Assembly: GCA_021768485.1 (NCBI GenBank)
Contig: JAIZVZ010000025.1
Coordinates: forward strand, 1-48,767
Length of the DNA: 48,767 nucleotides
Reading direction: 5' to 3'
DNA from: Oxalobacteraceae bacterium
GTDB taxonomy: Bacteria > Pseudomonadota > Gammaproteobacteria > Burkholderiales > Burkholderiaceae_D
Each line of letters begins with the position of its first letter. The first letter of the stretch is position 1. Positions 34,843 through 43,537 of this stretch are shown piece after piece. The translations under genes and the position numbers were made by a program. The notes below the pieces were generated by a model, which did not search any database, was not told the origin of the DNA, and worked only from the letters and a program-made list of their open reading frames with translations.

Positions 34843-35305
34843 CCCTTGCCGCGTCAGTGCCGGGCGCGCGGTCGGCTTGCCAGCCTTCCGGCTTGATGAT
34901 GCGAAACATGCCGGCCTGGGCCGTCTTTTTGCCCAGTTTGAGCAAGGCCTTGTCCTTCGTGATCAGGGTCGTGGCACCGGCATCGCGCGCCAGTTCCAGG
35001 AATTTCTGGTCGTCGCGGTCCGAACAGACCGGCAGCCGCACGCCGCTGACCGGAATCGGCGGCAGCAGGCGGATCAGGGCATCGAAGCGGAGCGCACCGG
35101 CATGCCGGGCCTCGGCATCGTAGGGCAGGTGCGGATACTGCAGAACGATCAGCCATTCGTCGCGACAATCGCCGCGCGTCACGGCCTCGACTTCGCCGCT
35201 CTCCAGCGCCGCCAGCAAATCGCCCCAGCGCGGGTCCTTAAACAGAAACAGATCGAGACAGACATTGGTGTCGATGACGATGCGATTGCATGAAACAGGT
35301 ATCAT
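34832..35305 (-). CDS. PIN-domain protein, putative toxin-type RNase
   Basis: About 157 residues from ATG 35305; a longer frame upstream exists but overlaps the yaaA start region and is not conserved-looking. The N-terminal strand VIDTNVCLDLFLF provides the first PIN Asp/Asn, the middle has EAVTRGDCRDEWLIVLQYP and the end DRDDQKFLELARDAGATTLI then TKDKALL. This is the COG1569-type putative toxin family, which uses acidic residues and magnesium to cut RNA. No antitoxin gene adjoins it, so it may be an orphan or housekeeping member. Its final codons lie in the 11-base repeat. Its ribosome-binding site is weak. Confidence 0.85.
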   Translation of the reverse strand: MIPVSCNRIVIDTNVCLDLFLFKDPRWGDLLAALESGEVEAVTRGDCRDEWLIVLQYPHLPYDAEARHAGALRFDALIRLLPPIPVSGVRLPVCSDRDDQKFLELARDAGATTLITKDKALLKLGKKTAQAGMFRIIKPEGWQADRAPGTDAARAEH

Positions 35306-35356
35306 ATTGGAAATGGAAGTTTGCGATTTATTCACGTATTTTAATCCGGACAGGCA

Positions 35357-35378
35357 ATGCTGATTGTATGCTGATTGT
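35357..35378 (+). repeat. 11-base tandem duplication covering the yaaA start
   Basis: ATGCTGATTGT at 35357-35367 is repeated exactly at 35368-35378. The second ATG is the yaaA start. The first ATG begins the same MLIV but, because 11 is not a multiple of 3, runs out of frame and stops after five codons at TGA 35372-35374. Confidence 0.9.
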
Positions 35379-36165
35379 AATTTCACCGGCCAAGACACTG
35401 GCCCCGGCCCCAACTTCTCCCGCTCCGGCTGCAAACGCGCCAACCGTAAAATATACCACGCCCGATTTTCTCGGCGAGGCCAGCCAGCTGATTGCACACT
35501 TGCGCGGCTTCAGCGCATCGGAGATCGGGACCATGATGGCGATCTCGCCGGCGCTGGCCGCGCTGAATGCGGCGCGCTATGCCGCCTGGGATGCCCGGCA
35601 CGATGCGGCCAATGCCAGGCCGGCCGTGCTGACCTTTGACGGCGATGTGTACGGCGGTCTCGATGCGCCGTCGCTGAGCTCGACCCAGCACGATTATGTG
35701 CAGTCCCATCTGCGGATCCTGTCCGGCCTGTACGGCGTGCTGCGCCCGTTCGATCTGATGCAAGCCTACCGGCTCGAAATGGGGACGGCGCTGGCCAACC
35801 GGCGCGGCCGCAATCTGTATGCTTATTGGGGCGGGCAGATTACGGCAGCCCTCAATGCGGCCGTGGCCGGGGGCGGCGCCGCGGCCCTCGTCAATCTGGC
35901 GTCGGAAGAGTATTTCAGGGTGGTGCAGCCGGCCGAGCTGGCGGTGCCGGTGCTGACGCCGGTATTCGAGGACTGGAAGAACGGCAGATATAAAGTCATC
36001 TCGTTTTTCGCCAAGCGGGCGCGCGGCCTGATGGTGCGCTATGCGGCGCAGCACGGACTTGAACGGGCCGAACAGCTCAAGCACTTCGATGTCGACGGCT
36101 ACGCCTTCGATGCGGCGCACTCGAGCGAGCGGCGCTGGCTGTTTCGGCGCCGCCTCGAAGCGTGA
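35368..36165 (+). CDS. yaaA: YaaA family peroxide-stress protein
   Basis: 265 residues from ATG 35368 (MLIVISPAKTL, the invariant family start); upstream in-frame codons are not conserved. Other family segments: LMAISPALAALNAAR-like helix, LTFDGDVYGGLDA, QSHLRILSGLYGVLRPFDLM and YRLEMGT, NLASEEYF, and KVISFFAKRARGLMVRYA near the end. In E. coli YaaA limits intracellular iron during peroxide stress and binds DNA. Divergent from the PIN gene with 62 bases between starts. An exact duplication of the start region creates a decoy ATG just upstream. Confidence 0.92.
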   Translation: MLIVISPAKTLAPAPTSPAPAANAPTVKYTTPDFLGEASQLIAHLRGFSASEIGTMMAISPALAALNAARYAAWDARHDAANARPAVLTFDGDVYGGLDAPSLSSTQHDYVQSHLRILSGLYGVLRPFDLMQAYRLEMGTALANRRGRNLYAYWGGQITAALNAAVAGGGAAALVNLASEEYFRVVQPAELAVPVLTPVFEDWKNGRYKVISFFAKRARGLMVRYAAQHGLERAEQLKHFDVDGYAFDAAHSSERRWLFRRRLEA

Positions 36166-36186
36166 TGGCTGGACGGCAGGCCTGAA

Positions 36187-36978
36187 TTACCAGAAATCCC
36201 ACCAGCGGCGCGCCGGCCGCTGGCCTTTGCTCGGGAAGGCGCTGTTAGGGAAGTTCTTGTTGAAAATGCGCTGTGTGTCGTCATGCAATTCGGTCAGGCC
36301 CAGTTTTTCGTAGCCTTGCACCATGATGAAGAGCGCTTCTTCGGTGGCCGGCGATTCCCGGTAATCGGTGACGGCGGTCTGCGCGCGATTGATTGCCGAC
36401 AGATAGGCGCCGCGGCGATAATAATAGCGTGCCACATGCAGTTCATATTGCGCCATGGCATTAACCAGGTATTTCATGCGCAAGCGTGCATCTGGTGCAT
36501 ATTCGCTGTTCGGGAATTTTTCGACCAGCCGTTTGAAGGCGTCGAATGCTTCGCGCGTGCCTTTCGGGTCACGTTCAGTCGCATCTTGAGGATAAAAACG
36601 ATCTAAAAAGCTGGTTGGATCATTAAAATTGATCAAACCGCGCAAGTAATACATATAATCGACGTTTGGATGATTCGGGTGCAGTTTGATAAAGCGCTCA
36701 ACCGCCGCCAGCGCCTGCGCCTGATCGGCCTGCTTGTAATATGCATAAGCAATTTCGAGCTGGGCTTGCTGGGCATAGGTGCCGAACGGGTAGCCTGCCT
36801 CGAGTTTTTCAAATAAGGTAATTGCGCGCTCGTAGTTGCCGCTAGCCAGCTCTTCGCGTGCCTCCGAGTATATTTTGGGCGCCGGCCAGTTTTTGGTCTC
36901 GTCTACTTTGTCAGTGCTGCAACCGAACAGAGAAAGAACGAAAATCAGGGTAGTCAACTTCGATAATTTTTTTTGCAT
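36187..36978 (-). CDS. bamD: Outer-membrane assembly lipoprotein BamD
   Basis: 263 residues from ATG 36978 (a TTG 12 bases upstream is less likely). The lipoprotein signal ends in LSLFGCSTDK (Cys about residue 20). TPR segments follow: IYSEAREELASGNYERAITL, FEKLEAGYPFGTYAQQAQLE, YYKQADQAQALAAVERFIKL HP-type and later repeats, with the BamD-specific MYYLRGLINF and DRFYPQDATERDP. It is an essential subunit of the BAM complex that inserts outer-membrane proteins. Divergent from rluD, an arrangement common in Proteobacteria. Confidence 0.96.
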   Translation of the reverse strand: MQKKLSKLTTLIFVLSLFGCSTDKVDETKNWPAPKIYSEAREELASGNYERAITLFEKLEAGYPFGTYAQQAQLEIAYAYYKQADQAQALAAVERFIKLHPNHPNVDYMYYLRGLINFNDPTSFLDRFYPQDATERDPKGTREAFDAFKRLVEKFPNSEYAPDARLRMKYLVNAMAQYELHVARYYYRRGAYLSAINRAQTAVTDYRESPATEEALFIMVQGYEKLGLTELHDDTQRIFNKNFPNSAFPSKGQRPARRWWDFW

Positions 36979-37039
36979 GTCGTTTTGCAAGAAGGCGTTT
37001 ATTTAAACAAAAGATGGATCAATAGGCTGATTATAGCCG

Positions 37040-38110
37040 ATGGGACTTGTAGTGATATCAACTCAGATGCCGAATATGGCCTCAACTGTAACAAATTCTG
37101 ATAATTTTGACGTCGAGGACAATTTTCTTGACGATATTGACGACCTCGATGCCGCCGCGCCGGGTGCGCTGGCGCCTATCGTGCTCACGCTCGAGCCGAG
37201 CGTGTGCGGTGAGCGGCTCGACAAAGTGATCTCGAAACTGGTGCCGCAATTTTCGCGCAGCCGCATGCAATTGTGGATCGCCGCCGGCTTCGTGAAGGTC
37301 GACGGCGTGGTCGCCAAGGCCCGCATGACAGTCTACGGCGATGAAACCGTGCTGGTGCAGCCGCAGGCCGCGCCCGAGGACGAAGCGTTCAAGCCGGAAG
37401 CGATGGCGCTCGACATCGTCTACGAAGATGCGGCCATCATGGTCATCAACAAACCGGCCGGTCTGGTGGTGCACCCCGGCGCCGGCAACTGGTCGGGGAC
37501 CTTGCTTAACGGTTTGTTACATCATTTGCCGTCGATCGCCGGCGTGCCGCGTGCCGGCATCGTGCATCGGCTCGACAAGGATACCAGTGGTCTGATGGTG
37601 GTAGGCAAGACGCTGGAAGCGCATACCGATCTGGTGCGGCAATTGCAGGCGCGCAGCGTCAAGCGCGAATATCTGGCGCTGGTCTGGGGCACGCCGCAGC
37701 TGTCGGGCACGATCGATAACGCCATGGGGCGCCATCCGCGCGACCGCATCAAGATGGCGGTGTCGGAAAACCTCAGCGCCAAGCCGGCCATCACCCATTT
37801 CGTGCGGGTCGCCACCGGCTTTCTCGATGGCCGTCCGGTCAGCCTGATGCGCTGCAATCTGGAAACAGGGCGCACCCATCAAATCCGCGTTCATATGTTG
37901 TCGCAGGGTTTTGCGCTGGTCGGCGATGCCTTGTACGGCAAACCGCATCTGATGTCGTTTTTTCCGCGCCAGGCTTTGCAGGCGCGGCGTCTGGGCTTGA
38001 TTCACCCGCAAAGCGGCCAGCCATGCGAATGGAGCGTGCCGCTGGCGGCCGATTTCGCCGAGCTGATTGCGCGCGCCGGCATCGCCGAACCTGAGCGCGA
38101 AGCGCAATAA
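37040..38110 (+). CDS. rluD: 23S rRNA pseudouridine synthase RluD
   Basis: 356 residues if ATG 37040 is used; ATG 37067 or 37076 are equally possible, as no clear ribosome-binding site is seen and the first 40 residues are an acidic variable tail. An S4-like RNA-binding domain lies at about 55-115 (GERLDKVISKL, SRSRMQLWIAAGFVKVDG). The catalytic domain has GIVHRLDKDTSGLMVVGKT with catalytic Asp about residue 179, and RTHQIRVHMLSQGFALVGD. RluD makes pseudouridines 1911, 1915 and 1917 in helix 69 of 23S rRNA. The next gene, pgeF, follows by 12 bases, the usual rluD-pgeF pair. Confidence 0.94.
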   Translation: MGLVVISTQMPNMASTVTNSDNFDVEDNFLDDIDDLDAAAPGALAPIVLTLEPSVCGERLDKVISKLVPQFSRSRMQLWIAAGFVKVDGVVAKARMTVYGDETVLVQPQAAPEDEAFKPEAMALDIVYEDAAIMVINKPAGLVVHPGAGNWSGTLLNGLLHHLPSIAGVPRAGIVHRLDKDTSGLMVVGKTLEAHTDLVRQLQARSVKREYLALVWGTPQLSGTIDNAMGRHPRDRIKMAVSENLSAKPAITHFVRVATGFLDGRPVSLMRCNLETGRTHQIRVHMLSQGFALVGDALYGKPHLMSFFPRQALQARRLGLIHPQSGQPCEWSVPLAADFAELIARAGIAEPEREAQ

Positions 38111-38122
38111 GGGCCGCGCGCG

Positions 38123-38929
38123 ATGGCAGATCCGATGCGCGACGCCAGGCCTGACGGGTTGCACGGCGTGGCGCCCGTCATGGCGCCCGACTGGCCCGAG
38201 GCGCCGGCCAATGTGCATGGCCTGGTCAGCACGCGCTGCGGCGGTGTCAGCGCTGCGCCGTTCGACGACGGCGCCGGTGGCGGCGGCCTGAACCTGGGGC
38301 TGCACGTCGGCGACGACGGCGGGCATGTCATGCAAAACCGGCAGCGCTTGCGCGCCTATCTGCCGGCGACGCCGGCCTGGCTCAGCCAGGTGCACGGTAG
38401 CGTGGTGCTCGATGCCGCCAGCATCGGCGTCGATAGCGCGCCGGTGGCCGACGCCAGCATCGCCAGCGGCAGGCAGCAGGTCTGTGCGGTTTTGACGGCC
38501 GACTGTCTGCCGGTGCTGTTGTGCGATGCGCGCGGCAGTGTGGTCGGCGCGGCCCACGCCGGCTGGCGCGGACTGGCCGGCGGCGTCTTGCAAGCATGCG
38601 TGGCCCGCATGCGCGCTGTCAGCGACAGTGAAATCCTGGCCTGGCTGGGGCCGGCGATTGGTCCATCCTGTTTTGAGGTCGGGCAAGACGTGGTCGATGC
38701 TTTCAGCACGCTCGACAAGCAGGCGGCGTCAGCCTTTGTCGCCATCGACGGCAAACCGGGAAAATATCTGGCCGACCTCTATCTGCTGGCGCGCCTGGCC
38801 CTGGGCGCGGCCGGCGTCACGCGCGTTGCCGGCGGCGGCCTGTGCACCATGAGCGATAGCCGGCGCTTTTATTCCTACCGGCGTGATGGCCGGACCGGCC
38901 GCATGGCATCGCTGATCTGGCTGGAATAA
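38123..38929 (+). CDS. pgeF: PgeF/YfiH (LACC1) family protein
   Basis: 268 residues. Zinc-ligand and active-site residues of the family are present: His 91 (LSQVHGSVV), Cys 128 (LTADCLPVLL) and His 145 (AAHAGWRGLAGG), plus WLGPAIGPSCFEVG and a C-terminal FYSYRRDGRTGRMASLIW. E. coli PgeF removes misincorporated L-Ser from peptidoglycan precursors, and relatives (LACC1/YlmD) act as purine nucleoside phosphorylases or deaminases. It pairs with rluD and probably shares its transcript. An N-terminal extension of about 20 residues is variable. Confidence 0.92.
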   Translation: MADPMRDARPDGLHGVAPVMAPDWPEAPANVHGLVSTRCGGVSAAPFDDGAGGGGLNLGLHVGDDGGHVMQNRQRLRAYLPATPAWLSQVHGSVVLDAASIGVDSAPVADASIASGRQQVCAVLTADCLPVLLCDARGSVVGAAHAGWRGLAGGVLQACVARMRAVSDSEILAWLGPAIGPSCFEVGQDVVDAFSTLDKQAASAFVAIDGKPGKYLADLYLLARLALGAAGVTRVAGGGLCTMSDSRRFYSYRRDGRTGRMASLIWLE

Positions 38930-39196
38930 CTGAAATCGGGGCCATGCCCGATTGCTCGGGGGCCGGATATTGTGCCCGGTATCGCTTCAGACATGGCCTC
39001 ACATTTTGCTTCAGGCAGGCCGCGCGCGATCAATCCCCTGACCGCTGAAAATACCGTCTTTTGCGCTGCTGGCTGTCCTCGCCGCCAGCGCAGAGCGATG
39101 CCGCGCACCCAGATCTTTCTCATGAAAAAATAGTGATTTTTATTGCGCCAAATCAAACAATGACGCGTGCACCTTGCGTCACACTGCGGGCCTGAT
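38930..39196. other. 267-base gap without a supported gene
   Basis: Between the convergent stops of pgeF and the small membrane gene. Short frames on both strands lack ribosome-binding sites or recognisable features. I see no clear intrinsic terminator, operator or repeat here. Confidence 0.4.
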
Positions 39197-39373
39197 CTAC
39201 GATTCTGGCGGCTTTTGCCGGCGGCGCCGTCTGGCGCTGCCGGTGATATAAATTAATGTACATAAAGGCAAGACACAATAAAGTAAAAACGTCATAATTC
39301 CAGCGACGACCGACGTTTCGGTGATGGCCATCAGGCCCACCACATAAATCCAGGCAATGGCGACGATGAGCAT
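39197..39373 (-). CDS. Small membrane protein divergent from phaC
   Basis: 58 residues from ATG 39373, with AGGAC upstream at 6-base spacing. Two hydrophobic helices: MLIVAIAWIYVVGLMAI (about 1-17) and VAGIMTFLLYCVLPLCTLIY (about 22-42), then a basic SARRRRR tail that should stay in the cytoplasm. Short proteins of this kind next to Burkholderiales PHA genes are usually annotated as hypothetical. It is divergent from phaC with 69 bases between starts, so the two may share regulatory DNA. Function unknown. Confidence 0.72.
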   Translation of the reverse strand: MLIVAIAWIYVVGLMAITETSVVAGIMTFLLYCVLPLCTLIYITGSARRRRRQKPPES

Positions 39374-39442
39374 GAGCGGTCCTGGTGAAGATACTGGCAC
39401 AAAACAGACAGAATACAGATTATCTCAACTTATGGAAATGAC

Positions 39443-41182
39443 ATGAATATGTTTGATGCCCAAGCTAGGATGTCGCAATTCACTGATCCCGAGAGCTGGA
39501 AAGCCTGGTTTGCCGCGGTGCCGGAGATCGGCAAGCATCCGCTGAGCGCCATTCTCGATGAAGCCGGCGCCAGCATCGGCGCCGACGTCATCAATCAACT
39601 GCAAGCCGATTATACGCAGCAGGCCGGCGCGCTGTGGCGCGATTTCCTGGCCCAGAATCCGCCGCCGCTCGACGATCGGCGCTTTGCCGCGCCCGAGTGG
39701 CGCAGCAATGCCTTGCATGCTTTTAATGCGGCAGCCTATTTGCTCAATGCGCAATTCCTGACGCGGCTGGCGGCGGCTGTCGAGGCGCCGCCGCGCATCA
39801 AACAAAAAATCGAGTTTGCCGTGCAACAGGTGATCGATGCCATGTCACCGGCCAATTTTCTGGCAACCAATCCGGAAGCGCAGCAGAAAATGCTCGAAAC
39901 CGGCGGCGAGAGCTTGAGTAATGGCATCGCCAATTTGCTGGCCGATATGAAGAAAGGCCATATTTCGCAATCGGATGAATCGGCTTTTGAAGTCGGGCGC
40001 AATGTTGCCACGACTGCTGGCGCCGTCATCTATGAAAATAATCTGTTTCAACTGATTCAATACCGGCCGCTGACCGCCACCGTCTATCAGCGGCCGCTGC
40101 TGATGGTGCCGCCCTGCATCAATAAATACTATATTCTCGACTTGCAACCCGAAAACTCCGTGGTGCGCTACGCGGTCGAGCACGGACATACCGTGTATCT
40201 GATGTCGTGGCGCAATCCTGACGAGTCGATGGCCAAGCTCGGCTGGGAAGACTATATCGAAGCCGGCGTGCTGGAGGGCGTGCGGGTGGTGCAAGCCATT
40301 TCCAAACAGGAAAAAATCAATATGCTCGGCTTTTGCGTCGGCGGCACCTTGCTCGCCAATGCGCTGGCCGTGCAGGCGGCGCGCGGCGTGCATCCGGCGG
40401 CCAGCGTGACGCTGCTGACCACCTTGCTCGACTTTAGCGATACCGGCATCTTGCAAGTGTTTATCGATGAGCAGCAAGTCGCGCTGAAAGAACAATCGCT
40501 GGCCAAGGGCGGCCTGATGCCGGGGCGCGATCTGGCCAGCACTTTTGCCAGCCTGCGGCCGAATGACCTCGTCTGGAATTATGTGCAGTCGAATTATTTA
40601 AAAGGCAAGACGCCGCCGGCTTTCGATCTTTTGTACTGGAATGCAGACAGTACCAGTTTGCCGGGGCCGATGTTTTGTTGGTATTTGCGCAATACCTACC
40701 TGGAAAATAATTTGATGATCCCAGGTAAATTGCAAATGGGCGGAGTGGCGGTCGATCTCGGCACGATCGAGGCCCCGACTTTTGTCTACGGCTCGCGCGA
40801 CGACCATATCGTTCCCTGGACTGCGGCCTATGCTTCGCTCAGGCTGCTCAACCCCGGCCATCCCGAGCGCAACCGCTTCGTGCTCGGCGCTTCGGGCCAT
40901 ATCGCCGGCGTTATCAATCACCCGAAAAAGAATAAACGCAGTTTCTGGACCAATGACAAGCCTTTGCCGAAACGGCGCGGCGCCAGGCGCCCCGGTCCGC
41001 TCGATGCCGAGCAATGGCTGCAGGGCGCGCACGAAACGCCCGGCAGCTGGTGGGGCGAATGGCTGGCATTTTTGTCCTTGCACGGCGGTAAGCAGGTCAA
41101 GGCCCCGGCCAGGCCCGGCAATACCAAATTCAAAATGCTCGAGCCGGCGCCGGGGCGCTACGTCAAGGTCCGTGCCGATTGA
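39443..41182 (+). CDS. phaC: Class I poly(3-hydroxyalkanoate) synthase PhaC
   Basis: 579 residues. The lipase-like box GFCVGGT contains catalytic Cys 298. Catalytic Asp 453 (or the adjacent 454) is in VYGSRDDHIVPW and His 486 in GASGHIAGVIN. The N-terminal region matches class I synthases (WKAWFAAVPEIGKHPLSAI) and the core has LMVPPCINKYYILDLQPENS and YLMSWRNPD. It polymerises (R)-3-hydroxyacyl-CoA into polyester storage granules at the granule surface. phaR follows after 219 bases. No phaA or phaB is in the window. Confidence 0.96.
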   Translation: MNMFDAQARMSQFTDPESWKAWFAAVPEIGKHPLSAILDEAGASIGADVINQLQADYTQQAGALWRDFLAQNPPPLDDRRFAAPEWRSNALHAFNAAAYLLNAQFLTRLAAAVEAPPRIKQKIEFAVQQVIDAMSPANFLATNPEAQQKMLETGGESLSNGIANLLADMKKGHISQSDESAFEVGRNVATTAGAVIYENNLFQLIQYRPLTATVYQRPLLMVPPCINKYYILDLQPENSVVRYAVEHGHTVYLMSWRNPDESMAKLGWEDYIEAGVLEGVRVVQAISKQEKINMLGFCVGGTLLANALAVQAARGVHPAASVTLLTTLLDFSDTGILQVFIDEQQVALKEQSLAKGGLMPGRDLASTFASLRPNDLVWNYVQSNYLKGKTPPAFDLLYWNADSTSLPGPMFCWYLRNTYLENNLMIPGKLQMGGVAVDLGTIEAPTFVYGSRDDHIVPWTAAYASLRLLNPGHPERNRFVLGASGHIAGVINHPKKNKRSFWTNDKPLPKRRGARRPGPLDAEQWLQGAHETPGSWWGEWLAFLSLHGGKQVKAPARPGNTKFKMLEPAPGRYVKVRAD

Positions 41183-41223
41183 GCGCGCCTGCGGCGCGAC
41201 AGGATTGCCGTTTGCGCGCTAAG

Positions 41224-41247
41224 ATGACAGGCAGGATGGCAGGCAGG
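41224..41247. repeat. 12-base tandem duplication between phaC and phaR
   Basis: ATGACAGGCAGG is followed directly by ATGGCAGGCAGG, 41 bases after the phaC stop and just upstream of the possible phaR control region. Confidence 0.7.
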
Positions 41248-41261
41248 ACGAAATAATTATG

Positions 41262-41271
41262 TTGCAATTGC
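41262..41271. promoter_or_regulatory. Candidate PhaR binding site
   Basis: TTGCAATTGC contains the palindrome GCAATTGC and lies 32 bases upstream of the TATAAT before phaR. PhaR proteins of PHA producers bind TGC-containing sites and repress their own gene, so this is the natural place for such a site. The match is suggestive only. Confidence 0.35.
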
Positions 41272-41303
41272 GTATGCCTGTGCCAACAAATGTTTTTCGG
41301 ACC

Positions 41304-41309
41304 TATAAT
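41304..41309 (+). promoter_or_regulatory. -10 box upstream of phaR
   Basis: A perfect TATAAT lies 92 bases before the phaR start; no strong -35 is found at the best spacing. It suggests that phaR has its own promoter besides any read-through from phaC. Confidence 0.45.
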
Positions 41310-41401
41310 GACTTCGTAATATGGGCGATGAAAGCCAGGACACATTGGCTTTTCTACAAAGTGAATAGGAATGCGTTGCGGCGCAATAATGGGACAAGAC
41401 A

Positions 41402-41965
41402 ATGAGTAGTGCGAAATTGAATTCGGAACGCCTGATCAAAAAATATCCCAACCGGCGTTTATACGACACCCAGACCAGTTCTTACATTACCTTATCGGAT
41501 GTCAAGCAATTGGTGCTCGACAGCCGCGAATTTACCGTGGTCGATGCCAAGACTGATGAAGATTTGACGCGTAGTATTTTATTGCAAATCATTTTGGAAG
41601 AAGAGTCGAACGGCGCGCCGATGTTTTCCAGTATTGCTTTGTCGCAAATCATTCGCTATTACGGCCATGCGATGCAGGGCATGATGGGTTCTTATCTGGA
41701 AAAAAACGTCCAGGCATTTACCGATATCCAGCATAAATTGACTGAAAATTCCAAGGGGCTGTACGACGGCAAGCCTTTTAGCCCGGAAATGTGGTCGCAA
41801 TTTCTGAACGTCCAGGGGCCGATGATGCAAGGCATGATGAATAATTACATCGACCAGAGCAAGAATCTGTTTGTGCAGATGCAAGAACAAATGCAAAACC
41901 AGACCAAGACCATCTTCAGCGCCTTTCCCTTCGCGCCGGTGCCGCCGGCCGACAAGCCGAAATAA
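41402..41965 (+). CDS. phaR: Polyhydroxyalkanoate synthesis repressor PhaR
   Basis: 187 residues. The N-terminal DNA-binding domain has RLIKKYPNRRLYDTQTSSYI, then TLSDVKQLVLDSREFTVVDA, diagnostic for PhaR, followed by a PHB-accumulation regulatory domain (DLTRSILLQIILEEESNG). The C-terminal half is Met/Gln-rich (MQEQMQNQTKTIFSAFPF). PhaR represses phasin genes and its own gene, and is released when it binds nascent polymer. The order phaC-phaR-rimO is common in Burkholderiales. A strong hairpin terminator follows. Confidence 0.95.
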   Translation: MSSAKLNSERLIKKYPNRRLYDTQTSSYITLSDVKQLVLDSREFTVVDAKTDEDLTRSILLQIILEEESNGAPMFSSIALSQIIRYYGHAMQGMMGSYLEKNVQAFTDIQHKLTENSKGLYDGKPFSPEMWSQFLNVQGPMMQGMMNNYIDQSKNLFVQMQEQMQNQTKTIFSAFPFAPVPPADKPK

Positions 41966-41997
41966 GTTTCCCTGCTGTCGTTTCCTTACTGTCGCGA

Positions 41998-42038
41998 GGA
42001 CGGCGCCGGGCATTGTCTGCCGGCGCCGTCCGCGTTTT
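41998..42038 (+). terminator. Intrinsic terminator after phaR
   Basis: A perfect 12-base stem GGACGGCGCCGG (41998-42009) pairs with CCGGCGCCGTCC (42020-42031) across a 10-base loop, followed by GCG and four T. The T-run is short but the stem is very strong; it separates phaR from rimO. Confidence 0.75.
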
Positions 42039-42101
42039 CAGAGCGTTTTCGCAGCGCTTGCCGCCTGTCGCCGCAGGCTAGGGATACGGCACGCTTCAGG
42101 T

Positions 42102-42107
42102 TACAAT
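42102..42107 (+). promoter_or_regulatory. -10-like TACAAT before rimO
   Basis: TACAAT lies 35 bases before the rimO start, in GTTACAATAGCG, identical to the 12-mer upstream of the GT-C/TPR gene. No good -35 is seen. As it follows the phaR terminator, rimO probably starts its own transcript here. Confidence 0.4.
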
Positions 42108-42142
42108 AGCGCCTTCGCCCAGCGTCCTCTTTTGTTTGAATT

Positions 42143-43537
42143 ATGACCACATTTCCTGCAGTTCCCAATCCCGCCACGCCCGCGGCTGCCGCGCCCAAGG
42201 TCGGTTTCGTTTCGCTCGGCTGTCCCAAAGCGCTGGTCGATTCCGAGCAAATCCTGACCCAGCTGCGCGCCGAAGGCTATGAGACGGCCAAATCCTACGA
42301 CGGTGCCGATCTGGTCGTCGTCAATACCTGCGGCTTCATCGACGCCGCGGTACAGGAGTCGCTCGATGCGATCGGCGAAGCGCTGGCAGAAAACGGCAAG
42401 GTGATCGTCACCGGTTGCCTGGGCGCCAAGAAAAACGCACAAGGCGAAGATATCATCGTCAAGGTCCATCCCAAAGTGCTGGCCGTGACCGGTCCGCATG
42501 CGCTGGCCGAAGTGATGGATGCGGTTCATCTGCACCTGCCCAAGCCGCATGCGCCGTTTTTCGATCTGGTGCCGGCGCAGGGCGTGAAACTGACGCCGCG
42601 CCACTATGCCTACCTGAAAATTTCGGAAGGCTGCAACCATCGTTGCAGCTTTTGCATCATTCCATCGATGCGCGGCGACCTCGTGTCGCGTCCGATTGCC
42701 GACCTGATGCTCGAGGCCGAAAATCTGTTCAAGGCCGGCGTCAAGGAATTGCTGGTCATTTCGCAAGACACCAGCGCTTACGGCGTCGACGTCAAGTCGC
42801 GCACCGGCTTCTGGAACGGCAAACCGCTCAAGACCCACATGACGCAACTGGTCGGCGCGCTCGGCGAACTGGCCGCGCAATACGGCGCCTGGGTGCGCCT
42901 GCATTACGTCTATCCGTATCCGCACGTCGACCAGATCATGCCCCTGATGGCGACCGCCGGCGGCCCGATTCTGCCGTATCTCGACGTGCCGCTGCAGCAT
43001 GCGCATCCGGATGTGTTAAAGCGCATGAAGCGGCCGGCGTCGGGCGAAAAAAATATCGAACGGATCCAGGGCTGGCGCGCCATGTGTCCTGACCTGACGA
43101 TCCGTTCGACCTTCATTACCGGTTTTCCGGGAGAGACCGAGGCCGAATTCGAATATCTGCTCGATTTTATCCGCGAGGCCAAGATCGACCGCCTCGGATG
43201 TTTCGCCTATTCGCCGGTCGAAGGCGCCAGCGCCAATTTGCTGGCCAATCCGGTGCCCGAGGAAGTGCGCGAAGAGCGCCGCGGCCGCCTGATGCAGTTG
43301 CAGCAGGAAATATCGGCTGAACGGCTGCGGGCCAAGGTCGGCAGCACGATCCGGGTCTTGATCGATGAATTGACGCCGCAAGGCGCGCTCGGCCGTTCGA
43401 GCGCCGATGCGCCCGAAATCGACGGCGTGGTACATGTCAAAAAACCTTACGAACCGCACAAGAAACTGGCGGTCGGCGAATTTTTCGATGTGAGCGTCAC
43501 CGCCAGTGACGCCTATGATTTGTGGGCAGACGCATAA
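42143..43537 (+). CDS. rimO: Ribosomal protein S12 methylthiotransferase RimO
   Basis: 464 residues. The N-terminal MTTase domain binds an iron-sulfur cluster through Cys 27 ([11 protein letters not shown]) and later Cys in VNTCGF and TGCLGAKKN. The radical SAM domain has Cys 164, 168 and 171 ([17 protein letters not shown]), then [14 protein letters not shown] and [19 protein letters not shown] domain closes the protein ([20 protein letters not shown]). It methylthiolates Asp 89 of S12 (E. coli numbering 88/89). The metC ATG follows its TAA with no gap. Confidence 0.96.
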   Translation: MTTFPAVPNPATPAAAAPKVGFVSLGCPKALVDSEQILTQLRAEGYETAKSYDGADLVVVNTCGFIDAAVQESLDAIGEALAENGKVIVTGCLGAKKNAQGEDIIVKVHPKVLAVTGPHALAEVMDAVHLHLPKPHAPFFDLVPAQGVKLTPRHYAYLKISEGCNHRCSFCIIPSMRGDLVSRPIADLMLEAENLFKAGVKELLVISQDTSAYGVDVKSRTGFWNGKPLKTHMTQLVGALGELAAQYGAWVRLHYVYPYPHVDQIMPLMATAGGPILPYLDVPLQHAHPDVLKRMKRPASGEKNIERIQGWRAMCPDLTIRSTFITGFPGETEAEFEYLLDFIREAKIDRLGCFAYSPVEGASANLLANPVPEEVREERRGRLMQLQQEISAERLRAKVGSTIRVLIDELTPQGALGRSSADAPEIDGVVHVKKPYEPHKKLAVGEFFDVSVTASDAYDLWADA

